27,613 nt of DNA from NCBI RefSeq assembly GCF_014306095.1, contig NZ_JACRWC010000081.1:1-27613 (forward strand), given 5' to 3'. Below are positions 8,394 through 17,317 of this stretch, one piece after another. The stretch comes from Lentihominibacter faecis (GTDB lineage Bacteria > Bacillota > Clostridia > Peptostreptococcales > Anaerovoracaceae). Numbering within the stretch: the stretch's first letter is position 1; the number at the start of each line of letters is the position of its first letter. Under the pieces are notes generated by a model that ran no database searches, was not told the origin of the DNA, and saw nothing but the letters and a program-made list of their open reading frames with translations. The translations under genes were made by a program, and so were the position numbers.

Positions 8394-8416
8394 TTAAGTA
8401 GTATGGATATACTGCA

Positions 8417-8770
8417 TTATCTTCTCTTTTTCTCAAGGATAGTTCCAATAATGAATACCAGTGCAAAGATGATGCAGGCTACTCCCCAGATTTTCAGGTC
8501 AGCGTAGCTTCCTGCCATAGCCAAACCGATAATACCGCCTGCCAGATAAAACCCGCCGGCAACGAACGGACCCTTGCCCTCGCCTTTGCGAGTCACGATA
8601 GCGATGATTCCGGCAACGATCGCGAAAACAGCCAGAACAACTCCAGCAGATCCGCCCACTTCTCCATTATCCTCCATCGCATTGCCAAGTCCGGCAAAAC
8701 AGGACTGGAAGGTTACGATCAATGCCATTACAAAAGAGATGATTCCGATTACTAATCTTGTTACTTTCAT
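8417..8770 (-). CDS. Small four-helix membrane protein
   Basis: 117 residues with four hydrophobic helices (about 5-27, 42-60, 68-86 and 92-112), a conserved-looking ENGEVGGSAG loop after helix 1 and GSYADLKIW before helix 4, ending in the basic EKKRR. This pattern resembles small uncharacterised Firmicute membrane proteins; I recall no function. An AAAGGA-type ribosome site lies 8-9 bases before ATG. It is a single-gene unit: a strong terminator follows it, and 133 bases separate it from the HTH gene behind. Confidence 0.8.
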   Translation of the reverse strand: MKVTRLVIGIISFVMALIVTFQSCFAGLGNAMEDNGEVGGSAGVVLAVFAIVAGIIAIVTRKGEGKGPFVAGGFYLAGGIIGLAMAGSYADLKIWGVACIIFALVFIIGTILEKKRR

Positions 8771-8903
8771 GGTCTAAATTCCTTTCTCAAATCAGCTTCG
8801 TATGTGCACATAGTGTAACAGAACCGACAGGAGAAAAGGTGTGCTGCCAGCACGAAATTTGGTCGGAATCTTGCAGAAAAATCCCGACGGAAAAATCTGT
8901 CGC

Positions 8904-9341
8904 CTACTTGAGGATCGGCAGGCCTTCATGCTCCAGCATCAGGTTGATCTCCGTCACCGTCGCATTGCCCTGATTGACTGCGATCATGATCCTGGCATCC
9001 CTCTCGTCCTTGGCATACAGGATCCCCTCCTGAGCGATCTTCAAAGCTCTGTTGATTTCACTGCAGTTCATGCCTGCGCCGATGCAAAGAGCTATGATCT
9101 TCTCCCTGCCTGGATTCCGGTCACCGTTGATGATGTTGTACACATAGTTTCGACTGATGTTGCTCCTGCAAAGGAGTTCCGCCAGATCTATATCGTGCTC
9201 CGCCATATATTCGTTGAGGTAATCGGCAAAACGGTCATATCCATCTTCCGTATACTGCTTTAAAAACTGTTCACGCTGCTGCGACGTTCTAACATTAGTC
9301 AGCGCGTCTTCCAGACGGCTGGTTTTTTCCTGTGATTTCAT
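8904..9341 (-). CDS. XRE-like helix-turn-helix protein, divergent from a protein kinase
   Basis: 145 residues from ATG 9341. A helix-turn-helix of the Cro/C1 type spans about 50-95 (DLAELLCRSNISRNYVYNII, then GDRNPGREKIIALCIGAGMN). The tail DARIMIAVNQGNATVTEINL looks like an extra small helical domain. The start is uncertain: ATG 9356 and TTG 9365 are in frame, but only 9341 (GAG, 6 bases) and the TTG have any ribosome-site signal. It is transcribed divergently from the Ser/Thr kinase gene with 81 bases between the starts, so it may regulate that gene, be a kinase target, or both. No phosphosite can be named. Confidence 0.8.
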   Translation of the reverse strand: MKSQEKTSRLEDALTNVRTSQQREQFLKQYTEDGYDRFADYLNEYMAEHDIDLAELLCRSNISRNYVYNIINGDRNPGREKIIALCIGAGMNCSEINRALKIAQEGILYAKDERDARIMIAVNQGNATVTEINLMLEHEGLPILK

Positions 9342-9379
9342 CGTTTTCTCTTTCATTTCCAACAATAACTGCTCTATTA

Positions 9380-9388
9380 TGTTATACT
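9380..9388 (+). promoter_or_regulatory. Extended -10 element for the kinase gene
   Basis: TGTTATACT (TGn plus TATACT) about 35 bases upstream of the kinase start. No good -35 is visible, as is common for extended -10 promoters. The reverse strand of the same AT-rich stretch (CATAAT, TATAAC) could serve the divergent HTH gene, so the two promoters may overlap. Confidence 0.45.
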
Positions 9389-9422
9389 AAACGAAGAAAA
9401 AAAGCAATCAATGAGGTAGAAT

Positions 9423-10562
9423 ATGAAACTGGAAGATCAGGTACTGTTGTCTTTTTATCAGGACATTTCACCCCTGGCGGACAATCCACGCATCATGCTG
9501 GTGCGCCATGTGGAGACGGGACAGATTTATGTAAGAAAAAAGCTTTCACTAGAAAACAGGGAAATCTACAGACTTCTGCAGACCCAGCAGGTTTCCGGAA
9601 TCCCCCGGATCCATCTGCTGGTGGAAACAGAGCAAGAATTGATCATCATTGAAGAATATATCAGCGGACTTTCACTGGATGCATATCTACAAAAGGAAGG
9701 TGTTCTGAACGAAAAGGATGCCATATATGTAATGCTGCAGCTGTGCCATACGCTCCAGGCACTCCACAGCTTTCAGCCGCCGCTGATCCATCGAGATATA
9801 AAGCCTTCAAACGTGATCCTGACCGCAGATATGCGTGCGATCCTGATCGATTTTGACGCAGCCAAAACCTACAGTAAACAGAAACAGCGCGATACGGTTC
9901 TTCTTGGCACCGTCGACCACGCGGCACCGGAGCAATATGGTTTTCGTCAATCGGATGCGAGAACGGATATTTACGGACTTGGTATCCTGCTGAATTTCAT
10001 GCTTACCAGCTGCCATCCGCAGCAGCTCTCTGCCTGCGGTCCCATCGCCCGCATCATCGAAATCTGTACCCATATAGATCCCGATAAGCGTTACGATTCT
10101 ATCCCGAAACTGGAAAAGGCTCTGCGCAAACTGAAGCCGGGCGGCATCAATGAGGCGCTCCACCCGGGAGTAAAAAATACTCCCCTGGCTGATATTCCGG
10201 ACAGGTATCATCCCTTCGCTCCTCCTGGTTTTCGCTCAATGAAAATCTGGAAGATGATACTGGCCGTGCTGGGATATGCTTCCCTCCTGTGGCTCAGTGC
10301 AACGATCGAGATGGAAGGTGCTACGATGCCACTTACGGTTCTGATCTATCGCATTACTACATTTCTCATACTGATCAGCTGGGTCGCTGTTTTCGCCAAC
10401 TACGGCGGGATCTGCGATCATCTGCTACTGGCCAGAAGCAACAATTTCGCGGTTTCGCTCATAGGGCGCGCATTCTGGTGTCTGCTGATCATGGCAGCTT
10501 TTATGGTGGCCATGGGTGCTATTACAGGCATTTTTGACCCTGCTTTCGTACAGGTTGATTAA
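9423..10562 (+). CDS. Membrane-anchored eukaryotic-like Ser/Thr protein kinase
   Basis: 379 residues. The kinase domain spans about 10-235: ATP-binding Lys39/40 in YVRKKL, hinge-region IIEEYISG, catalytic loop HRDIKPSN (123-130, Asp125), metal site DFD (143-145, in place of DFG), and an activation segment ending in APEQYGF (168-174). No clear glycine-rich loop is visible. After a Pro-rich linker come three hydrophobic helices (about 273-297, 303-325 and 343-370), so the kinase domain faces the cytoplasm and is anchored at its C-terminus, with no PASTA repeats. It is therefore not a PrkC/PknB cell-wall sensor. GAGGT lies 6 bases before ATG. The partner is probably the divergent HTH protein (inference). 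Confidence 0.9.
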   Translation: MKLEDQVLLSFYQDISPLADNPRIMLVRHVETGQIYVRKKLSLENREIYRLLQTQQVSGIPRIHLLVETEQELIIIEEYISGLSLDAYLQKEGVLNEKDAIYVMLQLCHTLQALHSFQPPLIHRDIKPSNVILTADMRAILIDFDAAKTYSKQKQRDTVLLGTVDHAAPEQYGFRQSDARTDIYGLGILLNFMLTSCHPQQLSACGPIARIIEICTHIDPDKRYDSIPKLEKALRKLKPGGINEALHPGVKNTPLADIPDRYHPFAPPGFRSMKIWKMILAVLGYASLLWLSATIEMEGATMPLTVLIYRITTFLILISWVAVFANYGGICDHLLLARSNNFAVSLIGRAFWCLLIMAAFMVAMGAITGIFDPAFVQVD

Positions 10563-10565
10563 TGG

Positions 10566-10591
10566 GGGCGGTCCTCACATGAGGACCGCCC
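10566..10591. terminator. Strong hairpin between convergent genes, weak U-tract
   Basis: A perfect 11-bp stem GGGCGGTCCTC/GAGGACCGCCC with an ACAT loop sits between the plus-strand kinase (stop 10562) and the minus-strand gene, whose stop codon (10575-10577) lies inside the hairpin. Neither side has a long T-run (TTGT on plus), so termination strength is uncertain. It may serve both strands. Confidence 0.6.
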
Positions 10592-11510
10592 TTGTCACTG
10601 CCTGCCGCATCTGCGCTCTTGCAACATCATATTCATATACATGGTCAGAGAGGAACTCTTCCTCTTCCACTGCATCTTCATTGACCTCCTGCACCATATC
10701 CTCCATTTCCTGTGTGCTCCTTGCACACCTCTTAGGGATCACTACCCATTCATGAATGGAGGAAGGCAGCAGATAATAGTCACCGCCGAGCTGTTTTCCC
10801 ACTTTCTGTCTTACTTCCTCTGAAAAGATCACCGTTGCCCCGTTGATCTTCATCTTGCTGGTCAGGATAAACATCTCCGGCCTGTCTTCCGGTTTCACAG
10901 ACGGATCGACCTCGATCCCGATCGCCTCCTCCATGGACTGCAGAAGATAATTCTGCGGAAGATCCATATTAGCGACCGCGATATCATGCAGCTCCGCCTC
11001 GTCTATCCCCCATTCCCGCAGCATCTGATCAGTTACCTGTGCCGCATAGATCCCGCCATGTCCATCTCTCAGATGGATCTGATAAGCCAGCAAAAATTCT
11101 CCCAGCCTGCTAAATGGTTTTCCTTCCATTCTCCGCTTGTTTCGTGCACCATTGACGAGTCTGAATTCCAGCAGCGGCTTCACTTTCTCAAAATCATCTA
11201 TAAGTGCGTTCAGTTTGTTTTCCAGAGGCATTTTAACAGCAGAATACTTAGTAAACATCTCACAGAGGCCCTGGATGATCTCGTCAAGTGTGGCACCCTC
11301 CCGATACGCCTTATACAGATCTTCCAGATACAGGGTCGGCGCTACCCGGCCGTCCTCCAGCTCTACCAGCAGCATTTCCATCACCGTATCGTTATTCTTT
11401 ACCGTTTCTCTTCTGGAGATCTGTTTGATTCCCAGCTTTCCCGAGAGTCTTTTTCGCATCTGCGACAAAAGCACATTTCGAAACCCCTCATAGCGCAAAG
11501 TATTACCCAT
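10575..11510 (-). CDS. DUF5688-like protein of unknown function
   Basis: 311 residues from ATG 11510, chosen because AAGGAG precedes it by 7 bases; an in-frame start at 11576 has no support and falls in the promoter -10. The content fits the DUF5688 family common in gut Clostridia: an N-terminal helical part (YEGFRNVLLSQMRKRL), then VNGARNKRRMEGKPF, a PQNYLL motif, NGATVIFSEEVRQKVG near 240, and LPSSIHEWVVIPK near 266, followed by an acidic tail. There is no signal peptide or membrane segment. The family is often found in multiple copies and has no established role. It has its own promoter and is convergent with the kinase gene. Family call from recognition only. Confidence 0.75.
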   Translation of the reverse strand: MGNTLRYEGFRNVLLSQMRKRLSGKLGIKQISRRETVKNNDTVMEMLLVELEDGRVAPTLYLEDLYKAYREGATLDEIIQGLCEMFTKYSAVKMPLENKLNALIDDFEKVKPLLEFRLVNGARNKRRMEGKPFSRLGEFLLAYQIHLRDGHGGIYAAQVTDQMLREWGIDEAELHDIAVANMDLPQNYLLQSMEEAIGIEVDPSVKPEDRPEMFILTSKMKINGATVIFSEEVRQKVGKQLGGDYYLLPSSIHEWVVIPKRCARSTQEMEDMVQEVNEDAVEEEEFLSDHVYEYDVARAQMRQAVTRAVLM

Positions 11511-11574
11511 TTCGTATCTCCTTTCCTGCGAATGCATCATCCTGCGCAGCCTGCATTTCCTTCGCTCTACTTTC

Positions 11575-11602
11575 ATTCTACGAAACGGGATTTAAAAGTC
11601 AA
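11575..11602 (-). promoter_or_regulatory. Promoter of the DUF5688-like gene
   Basis: TTGACT (11597-11602), a 16-base spacer and TAGAAT (11575-11580) on the minus strand, 65 bases upstream of the chosen start codon at 11510. Confidence 0.7.
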
Positions 11603-11665
11603 CATATTTTTCTTTAATTGTAATTTAATGGTATCTTTGAAGTAACGAACACGCCTTGATTGCTG

Positions 11666-12601
11666 CTATACCCTGCCTAAAATGCTCACATCCAGATACA
11701 GTTCCTTCTTAAAATAGTTTTCGATCTTGGTCAGCCATTCCTCTGACGGCGGCTGAAATTCTTCCTGCACACCGCCCACGTTTCGCTCCTTGCTGATGCC
11801 CAGATTGTGATAAGGCAAAAGATTTACTTTCTTCACACCAATTTCCTGATAGAATTCTCCGGTACTCCGAATGATTTCCTCGGTGTCATTTACCCCTTGC
11901 ACCAGAGGCATCCGCAGCCAAAGCTTCTCGGAAGTTTCCGGATCTTCCGCCAGCATACGCAGATTTTCCAGGATCCTCTTGTTGCTGACTCCAGTATATG
12001 CCTGGTGCACCTCATCGTCGATGGCTTTCATGTCATACAGAATGTCCGTTACGTTTTCTTTTCTCGCCAGTTTCTGCAAAGCTTTCCCATCGCCAAATCC
12101 GCTGGTGTCCAGGCAAACGTGGATCCCACGCTTTGCAGCTTCATCGATGAGCGATCCGACAAAGTCTGCATGAGTCAGCATCTCCCCACCGCTTACGGTG
12201 ATGCCGCCGCCGGTGTGGTCGTAAAACCGTTTGTCCTGTTCAGCAGTCGCCAGGATCTCGTCTATGGTCATTTCCTTTGCCACCGGACGCAACGCCTGAG
12301 CATAGCATTCCTTTGCACATTTAAGACAAACATTGCATGTATTTCGATCTATATGGATTCCTTTTTCAGGATCAAGTGAAATTGCATTCTGCGGGCAGAT
12401 CTGGATACAGTGACCACATCCGATGCAGTTGTTTGGTGAACTGATAAGCTGCTGTCCTGCATCGATCATCTCCGGATTATGGCACCATTTACATGATAAC
12501 GGACATCCCTTTAAAAACACCGTCGTCCGTATCCCCGGGCCATCTTCCACGGAGAATTTCTGGATACTCCCCACCAGAACACTTGCCGACTGATTACTCA
12601 T
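11666..12601 (-). CDS. Glycyl-radical enzyme activating protein (radical SAM)
   Basis: 311 residues. The radical SAM [4Fe-4S] motif is Cys33-x3-Cys37-x2-Cys40 in GCPLSCKWCHNPE. Two ferredoxin-type clusters follow in an insert (CIGCGHCIQICP at 59-70; CNVCLKCAKECY at 89-100), then the SAM-binding GGE (138-140). This two-cluster layout is that of activases of pyruvate formate-lyase-like glycyl radical enzymes (glycerol/diol dehydratase, HPAD, choline lyase groups). They cleave SAM to abstract H from a glycine of the partner enzyme. The plain PflA form lacks the insert. GGAGGTGG precedes ATG, and feoB ends 15 bases upstream. No glycyl radical enzyme gene is in the window, so the partner lies elsewhere. 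Confidence 0.93.
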   Translation of the reverse strand: MSNQSASVLVGSIQKFSVEDGPGIRTTVFLKGCPLSCKWCHNPEMIDAGQQLISSPNNCIGCGHCIQICPQNAISLDPEKGIHIDRNTCNVCLKCAKECYAQALRPVAKEMTIDEILATAEQDKRFYDHTGGGITVSGGEMLTHADFVGSLIDEAAKRGIHVCLDTSGFGDGKALQKLARKENVTDILYDMKAIDDEVHQAYTGVSNKRILENLRMLAEDPETSEKLWLRMPLVQGVNDTEEIIRSTGEFYQEIGVKKVNLLPYHNLGISKERNVGGVQEEFQPPSEEWLTKIENYFKKELYLDVSILGRV

Positions 12602-12616
12602 GAAATTCCACCTCCG

Positions 12617-14956
12617 CTAAAAAATCAACAGTCCTATGACTCTCACGATCGCGGCAGCCACCCATGCGATGGCACACTGCCACAGCACAACACCGATGGC
12701 CCAGTGACGTCCCATTTCACGGCGCACCGATGCAATAGCTGCAACACATGGCGTATACAGCAAACTAAATACCAGAAGGGAAGCGGCCGACAGGGAAGTC
12801 AGCACGCTTTGCACACCGCCATGGAACAATACCTGCAATGTAGAAACCACGCTTTCCTTAGCCATAAATCCACTGATCAGTGAAGTTACGATCCGCCAGT
12901 CTCCCAGTCCGATCGGTGCGAAAAGCGGCGCGATCCATCCGGCAACCATAGCTAAAATGCTCTTCGAAGAATCCTCGACCATGTTGAACCGGAGGTCAAA
13001 GCTTTGCAGGAACCAGATCACTACCGTAGCGATCAAGATCACCGAAAAGGCTCTTTGCAGAAAATCTTTTGCTTTCTCCCAGAGAAGCTGTGCGACGTTT
13101 TTAGCACCCGGCAGGCGATAATTCGGCAGTTCCATTACAAACGGTACCGCTTCTCCCTTAAAGAGAGTGCCCTTGAAAAGAAGTGCAACTAAAATCCCGA
13201 TCACGATACCTGTTATGTAAAGTCCCACCATGATGAGACCACCCTTTCCCGGGAAGAATGCACTGACGAAGAATGCGTAGATCGGCAGCTTCGCCGTGCA
13301 GCTCATAAACGGTGTCAGTAAAATCGTCATCTTACGGTCACGTTCACTTGGCAGCGTCCGAGTAGCCATGACTGCCGGCACCGTACAGCCGAATCCGATC
13401 AAAAGCGGCACGATGCTTCGCCCGGAAAGTCCGATTTTTCGAAGCAATTTATCCATGAAAAACGCAACGCGGGCGATATATCCGCTGTCTTCCATCATAG
13501 AGAGGAAGAAAAACAGTGTTACGATGATCGGCAAAAACGACAGGACGGATCCTACTCCCGTGAAAATCCCGTCTATGATCAGCCCGTGGAGTACAGGATT
13601 CATATGCCCCGCAGTCAGTGCGTGATCCACCACATCCGTCAGCGAGCTGATCCCCAGATCCAAAAGCCTCTGCAGCCAGGCACCGATCACATTGAACGTC
13701 AGATAGAACACAAGCAGCATGATCCCCAGAAAACATGGGATCGCCGTGTATTTTCCCGTCAGTATACGGTCGAGCTTTCGACTGCGGATATGCTCTTTAC
13801 TTTCTTTCGGTTTTACGACTGTACTTTCGCAGACTTTTTCAATAAAGGAAAATCGCATATCAGCGATGGCTGCACTTCGGTCGAGCCCTCGCTCCTTTTC
13901 CATCTGCAAAATAATATGCTCCAGCATCTCTATTTCGTTTTGATCAAGGTTCATCAGCCTCATCATGAGCTGATCTCCTTCGATCAGTTTTGATGCGGCA
14001 AACCGTATCGGTACCTCTGCGGCTTCTGCATGATCTTCAATGAGGTGGCACACAGAATGAATACAACGATGCACCGCCCCTCCAAAATCATTTTCATCGC
14101 AAAAATCCTGTCTGCCAGGGCGTTCCTGATACTTGGCGATGTGGATCGCATGGCGGATCAGTTCATCTACGCCCTGATTTTTTGCAGCCGAAATCGGAAT
14201 GACAGGGATTCCCAGTATTTCTTCCATCCGGTTCACATCGATAGTCCCGCCGTTCCCTGTTACTTCATCCATCATATTAAGCGCCAGTACCATGGGAACA
14301 TCCATTTCCAAAAGCTGCATGGTCAGATACAGATTCCGTTCGATATTGGTGGCGTCAACGATATTTATGATCGCCTTTGGCTTGTCCTGCAGCACGAAAT
14401 TACGGGATACGATCTCCTCGCTGGTGTACGGTGACATGGAATAGATGCCCGGCAAATCCGTGACCGATGTATTGGGATATCCCTTAATCGGGCCATCCTT
14501 GCGATCTACCGTTACTCCCGGGAAGTTTCCTACATGCTGGTTCGCACCGGTCAGTTGATTGAACAGGGTCGTTTTCCCGCAGTTCTGGTTTCCCACCAGT
14601 GCATAAGTCAGCGTCATGCCATCCGGCAGAGGGTCCTCCGTTGCTTTTACGTGATATTTACCGCTTTCTCCCAGTCCCGGGTGCTCCGTATCGCTGATAC
14701 TTTTTGGTCCTTCATGTTTTCTGGACCGGCTTTTGATCGGCTCAACTTCGATCTGATCTGCATCAGCAAGACGCAGGGTCAGTTCATATCCATGGATCTG
14801 CAGTTCCATCGGATCTCCCATAGGAGCCAGCTTTACCACGGTCACTTCTGCTCCCGGTATCACGCCCATATCCAAAAAATGCTGGCGCAGTGCTCCGTCA
14901 CCGCCAACAGTCCGGATCACTGCACTCTCTCCAATGTTCAGTTCTTTTAATGTCAT
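12617..14956 (-). CDS. feoB: FeoA-FeoB fusion, ferrous iron transporter
   Basis: 779 residues. Residues 1-73 form a FeoA/SH3-like domain (DMGVIPGAEVTVVKLAPMGD). Residues 115-280 are the G domain: G1 GNQNCGKTT (122-130), switch I FPGVTV, G3 DLPG (167-170), G4 NMMD (227-230) and G5 SAAKNQG. Residues ~393-779 hold the membrane permease with Gate motifs (GFGCTVPAVMATRTL and a second gate near the C-terminus). It imports Fe2+ across the membrane under anoxic conditions. FeoA, normally a separate small protein, is fused at the N-terminus here. The gene sits 23 bases after the HD-protein stop and 15 bases before the Fe-S activase, consistent with an iron-dependent operon. No Fur box was identified. 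Confidence 0.97.
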   Translation of the reverse strand: MTLKELNIGESAVIRTVGGDGALRQHFLDMGVIPGAEVTVVKLAPMGDPMELQIHGYELTLRLADADQIEVEPIKSRSRKHEGPKSISDTEHPGLGESGKYHVKATEDPLPDGMTLTYALVGNQNCGKTTLFNQLTGANQHVGNFPGVTVDRKDGPIKGYPNTSVTDLPGIYSMSPYTSEEIVSRNFVLQDKPKAIINIVDATNIERNLYLTMQLLEMDVPMVLALNMMDEVTGNGGTIDVNRMEEILGIPVIPISAAKNQGVDELIRHAIHIAKYQERPGRQDFCDENDFGGAVHRCIHSVCHLIEDHAEAAEVPIRFAASKLIEGDQLMMRLMNLDQNEIEMLEHIILQMEKERGLDRSAAIADMRFSFIEKVCESTVVKPKESKEHIRSRKLDRILTGKYTAIPCFLGIMLLVFYLTFNVIGAWLQRLLDLGISSLTDVVDHALTAGHMNPVLHGLIIDGIFTGVGSVLSFLPIIVTLFFFLSMMEDSGYIARVAFFMDKLLRKIGLSGRSIVPLLIGFGCTVPAVMATRTLPSERDRKMTILLTPFMSCTAKLPIYAFFVSAFFPGKGGLIMVGLYITGIVIGILVALLFKGTLFKGEAVPFVMELPNYRLPGAKNVAQLLWEKAKDFLQRAFSVILIATVVIWFLQSFDLRFNMVEDSSKSILAMVAGWIAPLFAPIGLGDWRIVTSLISGFMAKESVVSTLQVLFHGGVQSVLTSLSAASLLVFSLLYTPCVAAIASVRREMGRHWAIGVVLWQCAIAWVAAAIVRVIGLLIF

Positions 14957-14979
14957 GATTTTTACCTTACCTCAGATAT

Positions 14980-15567
14980 TTACTCTTTTAAATTCCCTTT
15001 TTTAATATTTTTCTGCAAAATCTCATCGCTGACCTCATACAGTTTCTCCGAACCCAGCTTCGTCTTTTTATGTCTGCCATAGACCAGCTCTGCCGAAACC
15101 TGGTGATCTTTCCAGTCGCCTCCTTCATTGCTGTCATTGAGGATCAGCGGCTGCACGTTATCCATGGCATGAGCAAAACGTGCTTCCGGGCTTTCGTAGG
15201 ATTCAAACTCATCGAACAAGCTAACCAGTTCCCTCTTCTGATCATCAGGCAGAAGTGAATACAATTTTTCTTTTGCTCTTTCTTCTCGCTCCTTCTGTGA
15301 TTTCAGGCCTTCCTCGTCGTAAGCATAAGTATCCCCTGCCTCGATCTCCACGATATCATGGATCAGACACATCAGCATGACTTTTGTGATGTTAACTTCT
15401 TCATTAGCATACTCCCGTAAAAGATACGCCATGATGGCCATATGCCATGCATGTTCCGCATCGTTTTCCCGTCTGCCATGACCAGACAGGTGAGTCTGTC
15501 TGAGAATATTTTTTTCTTTATCGATTTCCAGTGCAAAAGCAAGCTGTTTCCTGATTCGTTCATCCAT
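14980..15567 (-). CDS. HD-domain hydrolase, YfbR-like 5'-nucleotidase type
   Basis: 195 residues with HD-superfamily metal ligands: His39 in NDAEHAWH, His70-Asp71 in CLIHDIVEIEAGDT and Asp136 in HAMDNVQPLI. This order and the DAEH/IHDIVE context resemble the YfbR-like 5'-deoxynucleotidases, which release phosphate from nucleoside monophosphates. AAGGAGG lies before ATG 15567. It is the first gene of the HD-feoAB-activase unit, with an extended -10 promoter upstream. A link to iron transport is not obvious and may only be co-transcription. Confidence 0.85.
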   Translation of the reverse strand: MDERIRKQLAFALEIDKEKNILRQTHLSGHGRRENDAEHAWHMAIMAYLLREYANEEVNITKVMLMCLIHDIVEIEAGDTYAYDEEGLKSQKEREERAKEKLYSLLPDDQKRELVSLFDEFESYESPEARFAHAMDNVQPLILNDSNEGGDWKDHQVSAELVYGRHKKTKLGSEKLYEVSDEILQKNIKKGNLKE

Positions 15568-15591
15568 GATGCAACCTCCTTGGCTGGCTCT

Positions 15592-15619
15592 ATTGTATCA
15601 CAGATTCCGGGTGTGTGCA
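15592..15619 (-). promoter_or_regulatory. Promoter of the HD-feoAB-activase operon
   Basis: TGCACA (15614-15619), 16 bases, then TACAAT (15592-15597) with an upstream TGA that makes an extended -10; 25 bases before the start codon. The -35 matches only 4 of 6 positions. Confidence 0.5.
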
Positions 15620-15624
15620 GGGGA

Positions 15625-15674
15625 AAATAAAGAGGACACCTCCTGCCGGTAGAATCAGCAAAAATGTGTCCTCT
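15625..15674 (-). terminator. Terminator after the purine permease
   Basis: A 9-bp perfect inverted repeat AGAGGACAC/GTGTCCTCT (15631-15639 and 15666-15674) with a long 26-base loop, followed in minus-strand RNA by UUAUUUU. It lies 40 bases after the permease stop and separates the purine operon from the HD-feo operon. The long loop lowers confidence. Confidence 0.6.
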
Positions 15675-15714
15675 GTTTTATGCAATATTCATATTTTCAA
15701 CTCTGGCCACAGCC

Positions 15715-17304
15715 CTATTCTTTCTCCGACTGGTCGTCCACATACTCCAGCATATCTTCGTCCGGTTTGCACCAGCTGTTTCTTCCGAAGTGGAGTATCA
15801 GGCAAACGACGCCTGTGATCAGGTAGCCGATGCCCCACTGGTTTGTAAAGTTTATGGTGATGGCTGCACTGTGGATGATTCCGATAAAAGACAGCACTGC
15901 ACCGACAAATGCTACAATAGCGACCTTATCCAGACGACGGTCGATGATAAATGCCACCATAGTACCAAGCAGAATCCCGATAACGATAGCACCAGCCTTT
16001 ACAGCGGCAACACCGTTCCACATGCAGCCAGCGTCTGTAAGCGCCTGGCATACATCCGGTGCAAAGTCGTTGATCCCGGAAGCCACTTTTTCAGTCCACA
16101 GATCAGCAAGACCAGCTGCACCTGTGACCTGCGTATAGAGGAAGTCGGCAACCGACGGCACCATGGCCACGCCGATCGCTGCATAATACTTCTTGTCCAC
16201 GACGCGGAATGCCTGGGAAAGCATATCAACTGCACACCACAGGAATGTGATGGCTACAACTGCTTTCGGGATGATGTCCGACAGCACAGTGAAAAGCCCC
16301 AGCACACCTGCCAGAAGCAGGATGATCCCTGCGATGACCGAATAGCCGACACCTGCTCCCGTTCTTTTTAAAGATACGTGTCCGAGCCATACAGTGTTGG
16401 GAACGACACCACCAAAGCAGGCAGATATCATAGTAAATACGCCGTCTGCAAACTGAGCCTGCCGGACACTGTATTCATCACCTGCCGCATTAGCACCCTC
16501 TACGTTATCCATGGTTTCAATAAAGTTATAGATCTCAACCGGAATGATCACTGCCAGATATGGTACGATCACCGCGAATCCATCGATCATGTACTGGATG
16601 CTGTTGACTGGATTGGGAATATAAAATCCGATATCACTGAAATCCACTTGGGTCCGTCCCAGACAAAACGCATACACGATGCCTCCAACGATCGCCACTA
16701 CAAGAGGCGGGATCTTTTTCGGGAAAGCATACACACCGAATACACCAAGCATAGCAACGATCATAACCGGAAGTCCCAGGATCGGATCCTGAAAAATATC
16801 AAATACACCTTCTGTTGCCATCCAGATGAATCCGATTCCCGCAACCGTACCAAGCAGCGCAGCTCTCGGTATCCGCTTCTTCATCCATGGGCCTACAATA
16901 CCGCCGACAAATTCAATCACTCCACCCAGGAAACAGGCCGCCATCGCAGCAGACCATGCCACCATAGGGTCTTCTACCGCATAGCTAAGGGGCATGATCA
17001 CACCGTACAGCATAACGAACATCGCCGTTGTCGAAACTCCGGAAGGCAGCGCAGTTACATCAGGTCTTTGATCTCGTTTAGAGATCCGGTAACCCATCCA
17101 TGCATAGTAGCAGCAGCCCAGAAACAATCCGATGGACATGCCCGGAATGACATAGCCGAACACCACTTTATCCGGCCATTTCAGAACACCGCTCAGCGTA
17201 GCGATCACGATCAGATAGTTAACGATATTATTGGTAACAAGGTATGTGAGGCCTCCGATATCGCCTCGCTTAAAAAATGGAACTATTCCCACATGACTAT
17301 TCAT
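15715..17304 (-). CDS. NCS2-family purine permease, AzgA-like
   Basis: 529 residues with about 12-14 hydrophobic segments. It has NCS2 features: an early NYLIVIATLSGVLKWP helix, LPSGVSTTAMFVMLYG, a central FIETMDNVEGANAAGDEY (the carboxylate-bearing substrate helix of the AzgA branch), and GGVVPNTVWLGHVSLKRTGAG. NCS2 proteins are proton symporters for purine or pyrimidine bases. As the last gene after two adenine-deaminase genes, import of adenine or hypoxanthine is the natural reading. Length is slightly above AzgA (about 430-490) owing to an insert around residues 395-440. TAGGAG lies 9 bases before ATG, and the spacing to the upstream gene is 13 bases. Confidence 0.88.
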   Translation of the reverse strand: MNSHVGIVPFFKRGDIGGLTYLVTNNIVNYLIVIATLSGVLKWPDKVVFGYVIPGMSIGLFLGCCYYAWMGYRISKRDQRPDVTALPSGVSTTAMFVMLYGVIMPLSYAVEDPMVAWSAAMAACFLGGVIEFVGGIVGPWMKKRIPRAALLGTVAGIGFIWMATEGVFDIFQDPILGLPVMIVAMLGVFGVYAFPKKIPPLVVAIVGGIVYAFCLGRTQVDFSDIGFYIPNPVNSIQYMIDGFAVIVPYLAVIIPVEIYNFIETMDNVEGANAAGDEYSVRQAQFADGVFTMISACFGGVVPNTVWLGHVSLKRTGAGVGYSVIAGIILLLAGVLGLFTVLSDIIPKAVVAITFLWCAVDMLSQAFRVVDKKYYAAIGVAMVPSVADFLYTQVTGAAGLADLWTEKVASGINDFAPDVCQALTDAGCMWNGVAAVKAGAIVIGILLGTMVAFIIDRRLDKVAIVAFVGAVLSFIGIIHSAAITINFTNQWGIGYLITGVVCLILHFGRNSWCKPDEDMLEYVDDQSEKE

Positions 17305-17317
17305 TAATTGTTTTCTC

